Assembly (NCBI GenBank): GCA_963786195.1
Contig: CAWAYH010000003.1
Location: forward strand, 1 to 64,000
Direction: 5' to 3'
Length of the DNA: 64,000 bases
DNA from: CAWAYH01 sp963786195
GTDB lineage: Bacteria; Acidobacteriota; Vicinamibacteria; Vicinamibacterales; 2-12-FULL-66-21
Below the pieces are notes generated by a model. It had not been told where the DNA came from, did no database searches, and saw only the letters and a program-made list of their open reading frames with translations. Within the stretch, counting starts at the first letter, position 1; every line of letters begins with the position of its first letter. Positions 1-8,117 of the stretch are shown here, piece after piece. A program made the position numbers and the translations under genes.

Positions 1-1439
1 GCGGCGGCGTTGCCGGACTCCTCTTCGCGATCTGGGGGCTCGATTTGATCATGGCGCTGATGCCGGCCAACATGCCGCGCGTCTCCGAGATCGCCATCAA
101 CGTCCGCGTGATTCTATTCTGCGGAGCCGTTGCCGTCGCCACCGGCCTGCTGATCGGCATCGCGCCCTCTCTGCAGTTCTCGAAGCCGGACGTGCTGAAG
201 GGGCTCAGCGAGACCCAGTCGCGCACGACGACGTCACGTGGTTCGGTGCGCTCGGCGCTGGTCGTCTGCGAAATCGCGCTCGCGATGGTGCTGCTCGTCG
301 GCGCGGCGCTCCTCACGCGCAGCTTCTGGCAGCTCCAGCAGGTCGACGCGGGCTTCACGGGCCGCGGAGTGCTCAGCGCACGGCTGTGGCTGCCGCAGCC
401 CAACGATCCGTCCACGGGCCGGTACTTCACGCACCAGGCGCGGCTGACGTTCTTCAACGACGTCCTGCGGCGCCTGCGCGCCCTGCCGGGCGTCGAGTCG
501 GCGGCCATCGTGCAGAACCTTCCGCTCGACGGACAACGCGGATTCGCGACGATCACCATCGCCGGTCAGGAGTCCGAGGCGGTAGGGCAGGTCCCGTCCG
601 TCCAGGGAAACATGGTGTCGGACGACTACTTCGCGCTGATGCGGATTCCCCTGCGGCGCGGGCGGACCTTCACCGCGATCGATCAGACGAACACCGACCG
701 CGTCGTCATCGTCAACGACGAGCTGGCGCAGCGGTACTTCGCCGGACAGGATCCCGTCGGTCAGCGTCTGCACTTCGGGGGGCCCCGCACCGAGGCGCCG
801 TGGATGACGATCGTCGGGGTCGTCGGCAACGTGCTGAGCGATACGCTGGAGGGGCAGACGCGTCCGACGGTCTATCGGCCGCTGGCGCAGGCGTCGAGCC
901 TCTCGATGGCCGTGGCGCTGCGGGCGAGCGGCGATCCCGCAACGTTGGGTGTGCCATTGACCCGTGTCGTTCGCGAGGTCGATCCGGATCAGCCGACGTT
1001 TGCCGTGCGAACGATGGACCAGGTGCACGCGGCCGCGGCCGCGCCGCGGCGATTCTCCATGCAGCTCGTCGGAAGCTTCGCGCTGCTCGCGCTGCTGCTG
1101 GCCGCGATCGGAATCTATGGAGTGATGGCCTACCTGGTGAGCGAACGGACGCGCGAGATTGGCATTCGCGTGGCGCTGGGCGCGCGGCGCTCGGAAGTGA
1201 TTCGAATGGTCGTCGGGCGGGCGATGCGCCTCGCGTTCGTCGGCGTGGCGCTCGGAGCCGCGGCCGGCCTTGCCGGCGCTCAGCTCGCGTCGAACCTTCT
1301 GTTCCGGGTCAGCGCGGCCGATCCCTGGGCGTTCGGCGCGATCGCGGTCGTCCTGAGCCTGACCGCGCTGGCCGCAGCCGCCGCGCCGGCGACCCGGGCG
1401 GCCAGGGTCGATCCGATCGTCGCGCTCCGCGCCGAATAG
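1..1439 (+). CDS. MacB/ADOP-type ABC transporter permease, C-terminal part (partial at left edge)
   Basis: The reading frame (codons from base 3) is open from the window edge, so the true start lies to the left; the TTG at 45 is not a credible start. The visible part has membrane segments near its beginning and again at a segment reading LVVCEIALAMVLLVGAALLT, then a long extracytoplasmic MacB-type domain, then a C-terminal FtsX domain with the typical ERTREIGIRVALGA loop. This matches the second half of the duplicated permeases common in acidobacteria (ADOP family, usually about 800 residues). Such proteins are orphan MacB-like exporter subunits with unknown substrates. The 3' end overlaps the convergent DUF4097 gene by 160 bases. 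Confidence 0.85.
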   Translation, partial: GGVAGLLFAIWGLDLIMALMPANMPRVSEIAINVRVILFCGAVAVATGLLIGIAPSLQFSKPDVLKGLSETQSRTTTSRGSVRSALVVCEIALAMVLLVGAALLTRSFWQLQQVDAGFTGRGVLSARLWLPQPNDPSTGRYFTHQARLTFFNDVLRRLRALPGVESAAIVQNLPLDGQRGFATITIAGQESEAVGQVPSVQGNMVSDDYFALMRIPLRRGRTFTAIDQTNTDRVVIVNDELAQRYFAGQDPVGQRLHFGGPRTEAPWMTIVGVVGNVLSDTLEGQTRPTVYRPLAQASSLSMAVALRASGDPATLGVPLTRVVREVDPDQPTFAVRTMDQVHAAAAAPRRFSMQLVGSFALLALLLAAIGIYGVMAYLVSERTREIGIRVALGARRSEVIRMVVGRAMRLAFVGVALGAAAGLAGAQLASNLLFRVSAADPWAFGAIAVVLSLTALAAAAAPATRAARVDPIVALRAE

Positions 1440-2398
1440 GCGCTGCACGCCTCGGGCTGATTCTCCTCCGGGTCGCGATGTTTGTCCCTGGGTTTCACCG
1501 GCGGCGCGGTGCCGGGCTTCCGCAGGCGAATCGTGCCGCCGAACGTCTCGAGCTCGACTTCGGCGCTTCCACTTCCCAGCGTGAACGAATTGCGGCGTCC
1601 CTGACGCCAGTCGTCCGGGATCTTCATCAGGTCCGATCGGAAGTCTCCGTTGTAGGTCCGCACGCTGAACGCGGCGCTCGAGTTCTCGGGAAGCACCAGC
1701 GTGATGTCGCCGTTGTGGGTCATGAACTGGTAGCGGCCGCCGGCTGCCAGCGCGCCGTCGTAACGCAGGTCACCGTTCACAGTCGAGACGTCGACGCTCT
1801 TGGCGTCGATCTTCGTCAGCAGGATGTCGCCGTTGGTGGTCTCCGCGACGATGTCGCCGCCGGCACCGGTGATGCGGATGCCCTCGTTGACCGAGCTCGC
1901 GTTGATCTTCCCGCGCGCGCCCTCGATGATGACTTCGCCCTGAATCGTTTTCGCGGTCACGAATCCCGTTCCGCCCTTGACGACGATGTCGCCGTTGACG
2001 GTTTCCGCCGCCACTTCACTCTGGGGACCCTCGACGCTGACGAACGCATAGTGCCCCTCAGCTCTGACGGGCATCCAGGCCGGCGCGTTGATCTCGTAGT
2101 CGACCGACTGCGCACCGCCTGACGTCTTCGATCGAATCGTGATGGCCGTCGCGCTCGTCTGGATGTCGATAGTGGACCGCGGGCCATGGGTAGCCTGCAC
2201 GCGGACGGCGTCCTTGTCCCAGGTGCGGAGGACGATCTCGCCCGCATAGTTGTTGATCGTCAATCGCATGCCGCGGGTCACGTTGACGGTGCGATCGGTT
2301 GCCGGCGTCCGCCGTTCGCGCTGCTGCGCGCCGGCAATGGAGACGGTCGCCGCCGTGAGTCCGGCGACGAAGGCGAGAACGTGTACACACCTGCTCAT
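1280..2398 (-). CDS. Secreted DUF4097-family beta-repeat protein
   Basis: A 372-residue protein with an N-terminal signal peptide ending near SIAGAQQ. The body is a ladder of short repeats of the type T-x-N-G-D-I (TVNGDIVV, TTNGDILL, TVNGDLRY, THNGDITL, TYNGDFRS), which is the hallmark of the DUF4097 parallel beta-helix or adhesin-like fold. It is the third gene of a sigma, anti-sigma, target row on the minus strand and starts 5 bases past the anti-sigma stop, so it is probably co-expressed with them and may be the regulated output. The conserved beta-repeat part ends near residue 300. The last 50 or so residues are low-complexity Ala/Arg and overlap the convergent permease, so the true stop may have been lost. 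Confidence 0.8.
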   Translation of the reverse strand: MSRCVHVLAFVAGLTAATVSIAGAQQRERRTPATDRTVNVTRGMRLTINNYAGEIVLRTWDKDAVRVQATHGPRSTIDIQTSATAITIRSKTSGGAQSVDYEINAPAWMPVRAEGHYAFVSVEGPQSEVAAETVNGDIVVKGGTGFVTAKTIQGEVIIEGARGKINASSVNEGIRITGAGGDIVAETTNGDILLTKIDAKSVDVSTVNGDLRYDGALAAGGRYQFMTHNGDITLVLPENSSAAFSVRTYNGDFRSDLMKIPDDWRQGRRNSFTLGSGSAEVELETFGGTIRLRKPGTAPPVKPRDKHRDPEENQPEACSAYSARSATIGSTLAARVAGAAAAASAVRLRTTAIAPNAQGSAALTRNRRFDAS

Positions 2399-2403
2399 CA
2401 GCT

Positions 2404-3105
2404 CTAGCTCCCTGCGGCCAGTCCCGGTGCCATCGCCAGCGCGTTCGCGCGCCGAAGCAGCGCGAGCTTGCGGTTCCGGGCCTCCGCAAAGTGGTTGTTC
2501 AGATAGGCGTTCTCAGGGTCCGCCCTGAGCGCCCGGCGCGACTGCTCGATCGCCTGATCGATTACGCGCAGATTGGTCTCGAGGATCCGAATCGTTTCCG
2601 CGTCGAGGCGATTGCGGCCGGTCTCGAGCTCGTTCTCGAGATCCGCGATGGCCTGATCGTAGTGCGCATCGGCGAAGTTCGCGCGCCTGACCGGATCTCG
2701 CTCTGACTCCGGCGGCAGCGGCTCGCCCGCGGCCATTGGCGGCAGATCGGTTCGCTGACCACCGTAGCTCGCCATGAAGACGAGACCGCCCGACAGCACC
2801 ATGAGCGCGAACCCGGCGGCGACGAGCTGCGGCAGCGTGAACGAGAATCGTCGCACCGTCTTCAGCGCGACCGCGCGCGGCGTCGCCGCAATGCGCGCCG
2901 CAACGCCCGCCCACAGATCACCAGCCGGCTGAGCGTTCGGCAGGATCGTCGCCCGGCGCGCGACCTCGCGCAGCTCGGCCAGCGTCGTCCGGCACGCGCC
3001 GCACGTCGCGAGGTGAGCTTCTATCTCCGCGCGATCGGCCGCACTGACGTCCTCGTCGTCCAGGTAGTCCGACAGACGTTCGGTGAATGGGTCCCCGGTG
3101 CTCAT
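2404..3105 (-). CDS. Anti-sigma factor with zinc finger (zf-HC2 type)
   Basis: A 233-residue protein. The N-terminal part carries the H-x3-C-x2-C zinc-binding pattern of anti-sigma factors at residues 31, 35 and 38. One membrane segment follows at about residues 90-112, and then a charged helical, probably coiled-coil, C-terminal domain. I prefer the ATG at 3105, because GAGGGA stands 6 bases upstream; an ATG at 3117 in the same frame has no such site. It follows the ECF sigma gene directly and should hold that sigma factor at the membrane. The periplasmic helical part may be the sensing domain; the signal is unknown. Confidence 0.85.
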   Translation of the reverse strand: MSTGDPFTERLSDYLDDEDVSAADRAEIEAHLATCGACRTTLAELREVARRATILPNAQPAGDLWAGVAARIAATPRAVALKTVRRFSFTLPQLVAAGFALMVLSGGLVFMASYGGQRTDLPPMAAGEPLPPESERDPVRRANFADAHYDQAIADLENELETGRNRLDAETIRILETNLRVIDQAIEQSRRALRADPENAYLNNHFAEARNRKLALLRRANALAMAPGLAAGS

Positions 3106-3136
3106 GATGTCCCTCATACCAGCGGCCAGTTCACGT

Positions 3137-3771
3137 TCATCCCAGATGCCGGCGCAGCATCATGCGTGCGCGATGCAGCTGCGCCTTCGACGTCCCGGTC
3201 GAGATCTCCAGCATCGTGCCGATCTCGTGGTGCTTGTAGCCCTCGACGTCGTGCAGCACGAAGATCTCGCGCGCGCCGTCGGGCAGCTTCTCGAGCGCGG
3301 TCTCGAAGTCCATCGAGAGATCCGTGGACTTCGGCGGCGCCGACAACGTCTCGAAGATGGCGTCGCCGTCGTGGTGCCGCGCACGCCGGACCGCTTCCTG
3401 ACGGAAGCGCTCGATCACGACGTTGACCGCGAGCCGATGGAGCCAGGTCCCGAACGCCGAGTCCCGCGAAACGTCGCCAGCTTCTGCCAGACCCGGACGA
3501 AGACGTCCTGCGTCAGCTCGTCCGAGTCGCGTCCGCCGGACATGCGCCGCACGAGGCTGTGCACCCGGGGCAGGTGAACGCGATACAGCTCCTCGAAGGC
3601 ATGGACGTCTCCCGCCGCGGCCCGGGCCACGTAGTCGTCCGCCTCTGCGCCAGGGGACACGGCGCGCTGCTGAATCTGGGATCCCAGCGAAGATACCCCC
3701 CGGGCGGCGGTGGGCGGCCTGACTCCGGGCAGCAGCGCCGTAGCCGCCTGCGTTATCGAAACCGCTCGCAA
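3137..3771 (-). CDS. ECF-type RNA polymerase sigma factor (one frame break)
   Basis: Two overlapping frames together give a complete ECF sigma factor. The upstream part carries region 2 (DELTQDVFVRVWQKLATFRG), and the downstream part has the rest of region 2 (AFGTWLHRLAVNVVIERFRQ) and region 4 with its helix-turn-helix (GYKHHEIGTMLEISTGTSKA). The frames join if one G is added in the G run of the coding strand at about 3463-3465, so a one-base deletion, most likely a sequencing error, splits it. The furthest upstream start is TTG at 3771, which has AGGAG only one base away; a GTG near the SPGAEADDY segment is an alternative. It heads a sigma / anti-sigma / DUF4097 operon. Confidence 0.8.
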
Positions 3772-3827
3772 GCTCCTCTCCTACACCAGCTTGGACGGGC
3801 AGCCCTCAGCCGAAGGTTGGAATGCTG

Positions 3828-4601
3828 TTACTTGAAGACGTCGTACGGGTCGATCGGGGTGCCCTCCCACCAGCGCCGCTCCTCGGTCAGGCGGAAGATG
3901 GCAAAGTGCAGATGGGGCGTATCTTTAGGGGCATTGCCCGATGTGCCAACATACCCCAGCACGTCCCCGCGCCGGACCGCCGCCCCTTCCCGCAAATCCG
4001 AGGCATAACGCTCTAGATGGGCGTAGTAATAGCAGAACTTGCCCGACGGGTCGAACTGATAGACCGTGATGCCGCCGGCCTTGCTCAGGAAGAGCCGGGC
4101 GATCGTGCCGTCTTCGACGGCCCTCACCGGCGTGTTTCGCGGCGCCAGGATGTCGATGGCTTCATGCTGACGCACGCCGCCGCGGGGATCCGAGAACTGC
4201 CGCGTCAGCGCTTCCGCCTTGATCCCTTCTACGGGGATCAGCAGGTCTCGATTCTGGAGATCGCCCGCACCCGCCGGGCTCGACTCGAACACGGCCGTGT
4301 CGGACGAGCCAAGCTTCGGAGTCGCGTGCCCGGTGGTCGACGTCGGCCGCTCCCTGGCCTGTTCCAGCACCGCGCTGACGGCGTCGTCCAGCTTGACCGG
4401 AACCCGTTCGGGCCAGCGTTCGATGGTGTCTGTCGTGCGGATGGAGTAGGGCACCGACCGCGTGCCGATCAGGTTTCCGAATTGCCAGACGATCAGGCAC
4501 ACGAAGAACGCGCCGGCGACGAAACCGCTCCCGGCTCCGATGGCGAATGCACGGAGCAGACGCGAATGCGTTCGCGTCAACGCCGTGACGGTCGACTTCA
4601 T
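3828..4601 (-). CDS. M23-family (LytM-like) metallopeptidase, membrane-anchored
   Basis: A 257-residue protein with a membrane anchor at about residues 18-43, a linker, and a C-terminal M23 peptidase domain. The zinc-binding HEAID element and the PHLHFAIF element are both present, so it should be catalytically competent. It likely cleaves cross-links in peptidoglycan. The start ATG at 4601 overlaps the stop of the upstream L,D-transpeptidase by four bases (ATGA), pointing to translational coupling. A longer frame upstream runs inside the transpeptidase and is not used. The pairing of a cross-linking enzyme with a wall hydrolase suggests a wall-remodelling unit. Confidence 0.87.
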   Translation of the reverse strand: MKSTVTALTRTHSRLLRAFAIGAGSGFVAGAFFVCLIVWQFGNLIGTRSVPYSIRTTDTIERWPERVPVKLDDAVSAVLEQARERPTSTTGHATPKLGSSDTAVFESSPAGAGDLQNRDLLIPVEGIKAEALTRQFSDPRGGVRQHEAIDILAPRNTPVRAVEDGTIARLFLSKAGGITVYQFDPSGKFCYYYAHLERYASDLREGAAVRRGDVLGYVGTSGNAPKDTPHLHFAIFRLTEERRWWEGTPIDPYDVFK

Positions 4602-5566
4602 CTTTCGAATATGACCCTCGTCCCCGGCTTCACGAGATCCGCCACAGCGATCGCGTCCCAGTTCGTGAGCCGCACGCACCCGTGCGACTGCGTGCGTCCG
4701 ATCGTACTTGGCTCTGGCGACCCGTGCAGTCCGTAGTGCTCCTTCGAGATGTCGATCCACACGAGACCGACCGGGTTGTTCGGCCCCGCCTTGATCGTCG
4801 CTTTCGAGTGTGACGGGTCGGCGTCCCAGAACAGATCCGGGTTGTATTGAAACGTCGGATTGTACTGGACCGCGTTCACCTTCCACTCTCCCAGCGGCAG
4901 CGGGTCGTGTGCGGTGCCGGTCGTGACCGGCGCGAAATAGACGATACGGTCGCCGGCGTCGCGCACCGTCAGGGCGCCGGCGGAGCGGCTCACCGTGACG
5001 ACGACGTCGGGCTTCTGCGAGGCGTCGGGATTCGATTTGCCACGTGAAGCCCCCGCGCGGCCACTGGTGCCCGTGGCGCCACTTTCCGCAGGTTTCTGTG
5101 ATGCCGGGATGACCATCGGCTTCACCGCGGGAACCGTAATCGTCTCGCCGGCAGCGAACGCGGCCTGCGGGTTGAGCGTCTTCAAGACGTCCGGCGTCGA
5201 GTGGAAGCGTTCGGCCAGCGCCTCAGCGACGGATCGGTACGACAGCGCGGGAAGCGTGGCCTGTTGCTCGAGGTCCTGAGGGATACGATCGGCAAACGGG
5301 CCGGCAGCATCCTCCGCGGTGATCTGATAGCGCTGGAAGGCGTCGGCCAGCGGCTCCGGGTCCCGTCCGTTGCGCTGCCGGTACGCGTCCAGCGCGCGCC
5401 GCGTCGACGCGCCCATCTTCCCGTCGATCACGCCGGGCGAGAAGCCCGCGCGATCGAGCGCCACCTGCAGCGCGAACGTGTCGGTGTTCTTTGCTGCATT
5501 GTGTGTATCCGCAGGGCGCGATTGTGTCGTCAGCGCCATTACCGTGAGCATGATCACCAGGGTCAT
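4598..5566 (-). CDS. L,D-transpeptidase (YkuD) with peptidoglycan-binding and LysM-like domains
   Basis: A 322-residue exported protein. A short hydrophobic signal (residues 1-14) is followed by a PG-binding-1 type domain (about residues 28-75, AGFSPGVIDGKMGASTRRAL), a LysM-like stretch (about 105-148, ending in GETITVPAV), a Ser/Gly/Lys-rich linker and a C-terminal YkuD domain. The active-site signature is intact: HGSPEP then SHGCVRL with the nucleophilic Cys. It is expected to form 3-3 cross-links or attach proteins to peptidoglycan in the periplasm. It is the first gene of a two-gene unit with the M23 peptidase, with an ATGA overlap. Confidence 0.92.
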   Translation of the reverse strand: MTLVIMLTVMALTTQSRPADTHNAAKNTDTFALQVALDRAGFSPGVIDGKMGASTRRALDAYRQRNGRDPEPLADAFQRYQITAEDAAGPFADRIPQDLEQQATLPALSYRSVAEALAERFHSTPDVLKTLNPQAAFAAGETITVPAVKPMVIPASQKPAESGATGTSGRAGASRGKSNPDASQKPDVVVTVSRSAGALTVRDAGDRIVYFAPVTTGTAHDPLPLGEWKVNAVQYNPTFQYNPDLFWDADPSHSKATIKAGPNNPVGLVWIDISKEHYGLHGSPEPSTIGRTQSHGCVRLTNWDAIAVADLVKPGTRVIFER

Positions 5567-5596
5567 GCTCTAAGGTCAGCAAGATACGTTCCCCGG

Positions 5597-5840
5597 CTAG
5601 CTCTTCAGCTGGGCGAGCTGCTCATCCAGGGCATCGATGGCCTGCTGCCAGCATGGCGCGGTGCTGCGGCGAGCGTGCACGGCCGAGGTCGGCGGCTGCG
5701 CGCGCCCGAGTCAGCTCGAGCGTTCGGCGACGGTCGGCGATCAGCCGCTGCTGTTCGGTAAGCGCGGGCTTCCGGACCTTCCCACGCGCGGCCTCGTCCT
5801 GTTGAGATTCGATTGATTTCGATTCCCAGCCCCTGGCCAT
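5597..5840 (-). CDS. Small conserved-looking hypothetical protein (one frame break near the 3' end)
   Basis: An ATG at 5840 opens a highly charged helical protein beginning MARGWESKSIESQQDEAARG, without signal peptide or membrane segment. The frame stops early, but with one base removed at about 5644-5650 it continues as an amphipathic helix ending QAIDALDEQLAQLKS and a TAG at 5597, giving about 80 residues. The regular heptad pattern of the restored C-terminus argues that this is the real end. I do not recognise a function. It lies between the L,D-transpeptidase and the tandem repeat that ends at the M24 peptidase stop. Confidence 0.55.
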
Positions 5841-5857
5841 GATCCTCCGCGTGCATC

Positions 5858-5986
5858 GAGCTACGAACTACGAGCCCGAGCTACCGAGCTCCGAGCTACC
5901 GAGCTCCGAGCTACCGACCTGCGAGCTACCGACCTGCGAGCTACCGAACTCCGAGCTACCGAACTCCGAGCTACCGACCTCCGAGC
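5858..5986. repeat. Tandem repeat array, 15-bp unit made of 7+8 bp half-units
   Basis: Seven consecutive 15-bp units run from 5878 to 5982. Each is GAGCTAC followed by an 8-bp variant (CGAGCTCC, CGACCTGC, CGAACTCC or CGACCTCC). Looser 6-7 bp copies lie on the left (5858-5877) and a broken copy on the right runs directly into the stop codon of the M24 peptidase gene. The 8-bp variants mostly come in identical adjacent pairs, which suggests duplication in 30-bp steps. A reading frame passes through it, but the encoded SSELGSSEFGS string is not credible as protein. It belongs with the other 7-8 bp arrays of this window. Confidence 0.9.
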
Positions 5987-7300
5987 TTACTTGATCAGAT
6001 AGAACTCGGTTTGCCGGCCGTCGATCCAATCCCAGCCTGACGCGACGATCGCCGCGTCTTCTTCGAGCGCGAACGTGACCACCTGATCGCCCCATTCAGG
6101 CACCTTGTGCCGGACGTTGAGCTCGATCGAATGCCACGTGTCAGGCCGGAACGTGTACTCGCCGCGGACGGGCACCCCGTTCTGATAATCGGTCATGCCG
6201 ATCGGCGGTCCCGCGGCGTGGCCGTGATAGCCGACCGGATGGCAGTAGATGGATGGCGTCAGGCCGGCGGCTTTGGCGTCCTGCAACGCGCCAGCGAGCG
6301 CCGCGTTTCCGGTGGCGCCCGCCCGAGCGTGCTTCATCGTCAGATCCTGGAGCTGGTTGGCGGCCTTGAGCCCGGCCTTGAGTCCTGCGGGCGCGTCGGT
6401 CTCGCCGGGCATCAGCACGTACGCGTTGTGCTGCGTGTCGGTGGAAAACCCGAGATAGACGATCCCGAAATCGCAGTGCAGCATGTCGCCCGGCTGGATG
6501 ACGCGCTTGTCAGGCGGGGTGTCCTGCGGGATGCCGCCCTTCCGGTACACCGTGATCGACGGGTGAAACCACTGGCCGAGTCCGAGCTCCGCGACGCGCT
6601 GGCGCATCCACCAGACGACGTCCTCGGATGTCGTGACACCCGGCTTGACGACCTTGCTCGAGAACGCTTCGGCGATCACCTGATGCGCGACCTTCATCAC
6701 GTGCCGGTACGCTTCGGTCTCTTCGGCCAGCTTCGTCTCCAGCCATCCGACCGCAAGCATTTCGGCGGATTTGGTCCGGCGCGCGAACTTCGGCCCCAGC
6801 GCCTTCAGCAGTTGTTCTTTTTCGTTCGCCGTCAGCCCGTCCGCGTGGTTCCACGCGTTCGATGTGTTGATCCCGATGACCTGTGGATTCCGTTCCTCGA
6901 CGAGCTTGCGAAGCCCGGCCCACTGTTCGTCGTTCGCCGTCCGCACGACGGTGTACAGCCCGTCGTAGTCGAAACGGCCGATCGAGAGACGGTCGACCTT
7001 TCCGCCGCGGTCGTGGAAGACGAGAATCGTCCGCCGTCTCGACGAATACGTCGACAGCGGCGACATCGAGCGAAACACGGGATCGTCGTTGTACTCGCGC
7101 GAGACGATGATCCACATGTCGATCTTTTCCCGCTGCATCAACGCGGGGAGCACTGTCTCGAACCGCTTCTGGATCCAGCCCTTGATGAGCGGCGCCTGCT
7201 CGCGGTGTGTGAGCACGCGCCCGGTGGGGTAGTCGGTTGCCGTGGCGAGACACGGGACCACGAGCAGGAGGATGCCGAGCACGAGCGTTCGACGAGTCAT
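5987..7300 (-). CDS. Secreted M24-family metallopeptidase (Xaa-Pro aminopeptidase-like)
   Basis: A 437-residue protein with a clear signal peptide (MTRRTLVLGILLLVVPCLATA). The N-terminal creatinase-like domain is followed by an M24 domain at about residues 190-435. The five metal ligands of the family can be placed: Asp in CDFG, Asp in STDTQHN, His in HPVGYHGH, Glu in HSIELN and Glu in FALEED. It should cleave N-terminal dipeptides with proline or related substrates outside the cytoplasm. I chose ATG 7300 because GAAAGG lies about 10 bases upstream and the signal peptide follows; the frame is open further upstream, but that part overlaps the divergent promoter and esterase gene. Confidence 0.9.
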   Translation of the reverse strand: MTRRTLVLGILLLVVPCLATATDYPTGRVLTHREQAPLIKGWIQKRFETVLPALMQREKIDMWIIVSREYNDDPVFRSMSPLSTYSSRRRTILVFHDRGGKVDRLSIGRFDYDGLYTVVRTANDEQWAGLRKLVEERNPQVIGINTSNAWNHADGLTANEKEQLLKALGPKFARRTKSAEMLAVGWLETKLAEETEAYRHVMKVAHQVIAEAFSSKVVKPGVTTSEDVVWWMRQRVAELGLGQWFHPSITVYRKGGIPQDTPPDKRVIQPGDMLHCDFGIVYLGFSTDTQHNAYVLMPGETDAPAGLKAGLKAANQLQDLTMKHARAGATGNAALAGALQDAKAAGLTPSIYCHPVGYHGHAAGPPIGMTDYQNGVPVRGEYTFRPDTWHSIELNVRHKVPEWGDQVVTFALEEDAAIVASGWDWIDGRQTEFYLIK

Positions 7301-7343
7301 CTTCGGTAGACCTTTCAGGCGGAAAAACGCCGGCCGTGGAACC

Positions 7344-7371
7344 GCGACAAGCCTATTCCGGTCTATATAAT
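7344..7371 (+). promoter_or_regulatory. Sigma-70-like promoter, probably giving a leaderless tesA transcript
   Basis: A perfect TATAAT stands at 7366-7371, 8 bases before the ATG at 7380. A weak -35 (GCGACA, 7344-7349) lies 16 bases upstream. With the usual -10 to start distance, transcription would begin at or next to the start codon, and no ribosome binding site fits in the gap. Confidence 0.6.
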
Positions 7372-7379
7372 AGCGATAC

Positions 7380-8117
7380 ATGCGCTGGATCCGGCTCCCC
7401 GATTCGAACGCAGGCCGTCTGCTGGTCATTGCGGTGCTGAGCGCCCTGTCGGCCGCCGGGTGCCAGCGATCTGACGAACGCGCCGCTCCGAATCCGGCGC
7501 AGGACACGGCCGCGAAGCCGGCGCCGGCATCCGATCCTTCGCAAGATCCGGCGCGACCGAGAGTCGTCGCGCTCGGCGACAGCCTGACGGCCGGTTACGG
7601 CCTCGTCGAGAGCCAGTCATACCCCGCGGTGCTTCAGGAGAAACTGAATTCGGAAGGCTATGACTTCGAAGTCGTGAACGCGGGTGTCTCCGGGGACACG
7701 ACTGCCGGCGCCATCCGGCGTCTCGCCTGGGCGCTGGATGGGGACGTGAAGGTCCTGATCGTCGGCCTCGGCGGCAACGACGGCCTGCGTGGGCTTTCGG
7801 TCGCCGAGATGAAGCAGAACCTGACCGACATCGTCCAGCGCGCGCGCGCACGCAACGTCGTCGTCATCCTCGCCGGCATGGAGGCGCCGCCGAACTACGG
7901 ACCCGAGTATGTCGCGTCCTTCCGCACGGCGTTCACCGACGTCGCGGCGAAGGAGCGAGTGCTGTTCATCCCGTTTCTTCTCGCCAGGGTGGCGGGGCAG
8001 GCCGCGCTGAATCAATCCGACGGCATCCATCCGAACGTGGAGGGCACCCGCATCGTCGCCGAGACCGTGTGGACCGTCCTCAGGCCCGTCCTCGATCAGA
8101 TTCTCGCCTCCTCATGA
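7380..8117 (+). CDS. tesA: SGNH/GDSL esterase, TesA-like lipoprotein
   Basis: A 245-residue protein with a lipoprotein-type signal ending LSALSAAGC and a Pro/Ala-rich linker of about 35 residues. The SGNH hydrolase domain (about residues 60-240) shows block I ALGDSLTAGYG with the nucleophilic Ser, block III GLGGNDGL, and block V DGIHPN with Asp and His. This is the arrangement of TesA/arylesterase proteins (thioesterase I, lysophospholipase L1). The next two genes are homologues of YbbA and YbbP, as in E. coli where tesA sits beside ybbAP; here all three are on one strand with ATGA overlaps, supporting the assignment. The lipid anchor suggests action at the inner face of an envelope membrane. 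Confidence 0.9.
   Translation: MRWIRLPDSNAGRLLVIAVLSALSAAGCQRSDERAAPNPAQDTAAKPAPASDPSQDPARPRVVALGDSLTAGYGLVESQSYPAVLQEKLNSEGYDFEVVNAGVSGDTTAGAIRRLAWALDGDVKVLIVGLGGNDGLRGLSVAEMKQNLTDIVQRARARNVVVILAGMEAPPNYGPEYVASFRTAFTDVAAKERVLFIPFLLARVAGQAALNQSDGIHPNVEGTRIVAETVWTVLRPVLDQILASS

Noticed and set aside
4602..4886. Upstream extension of the M23 peptidase frame
   Set aside because: It lies wholly inside the L,D-transpeptidase gene, and ATG 4601 with ATGA overlap and membrane helix is the better start.
5858..5986. Repeat array considered as CRISPR
   Set aside because: Units are 15 bp without unique spacers and no cas genes are near.
7401..7409. GATTCGAAC, which on the minus strand looks like a tRNA T-loop
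   Set aside because: The flanking bases cannot pair as a T-stem and no acceptor or anticodon arm is found. No tRNA or rRNA gene was seen anywhere in the window.
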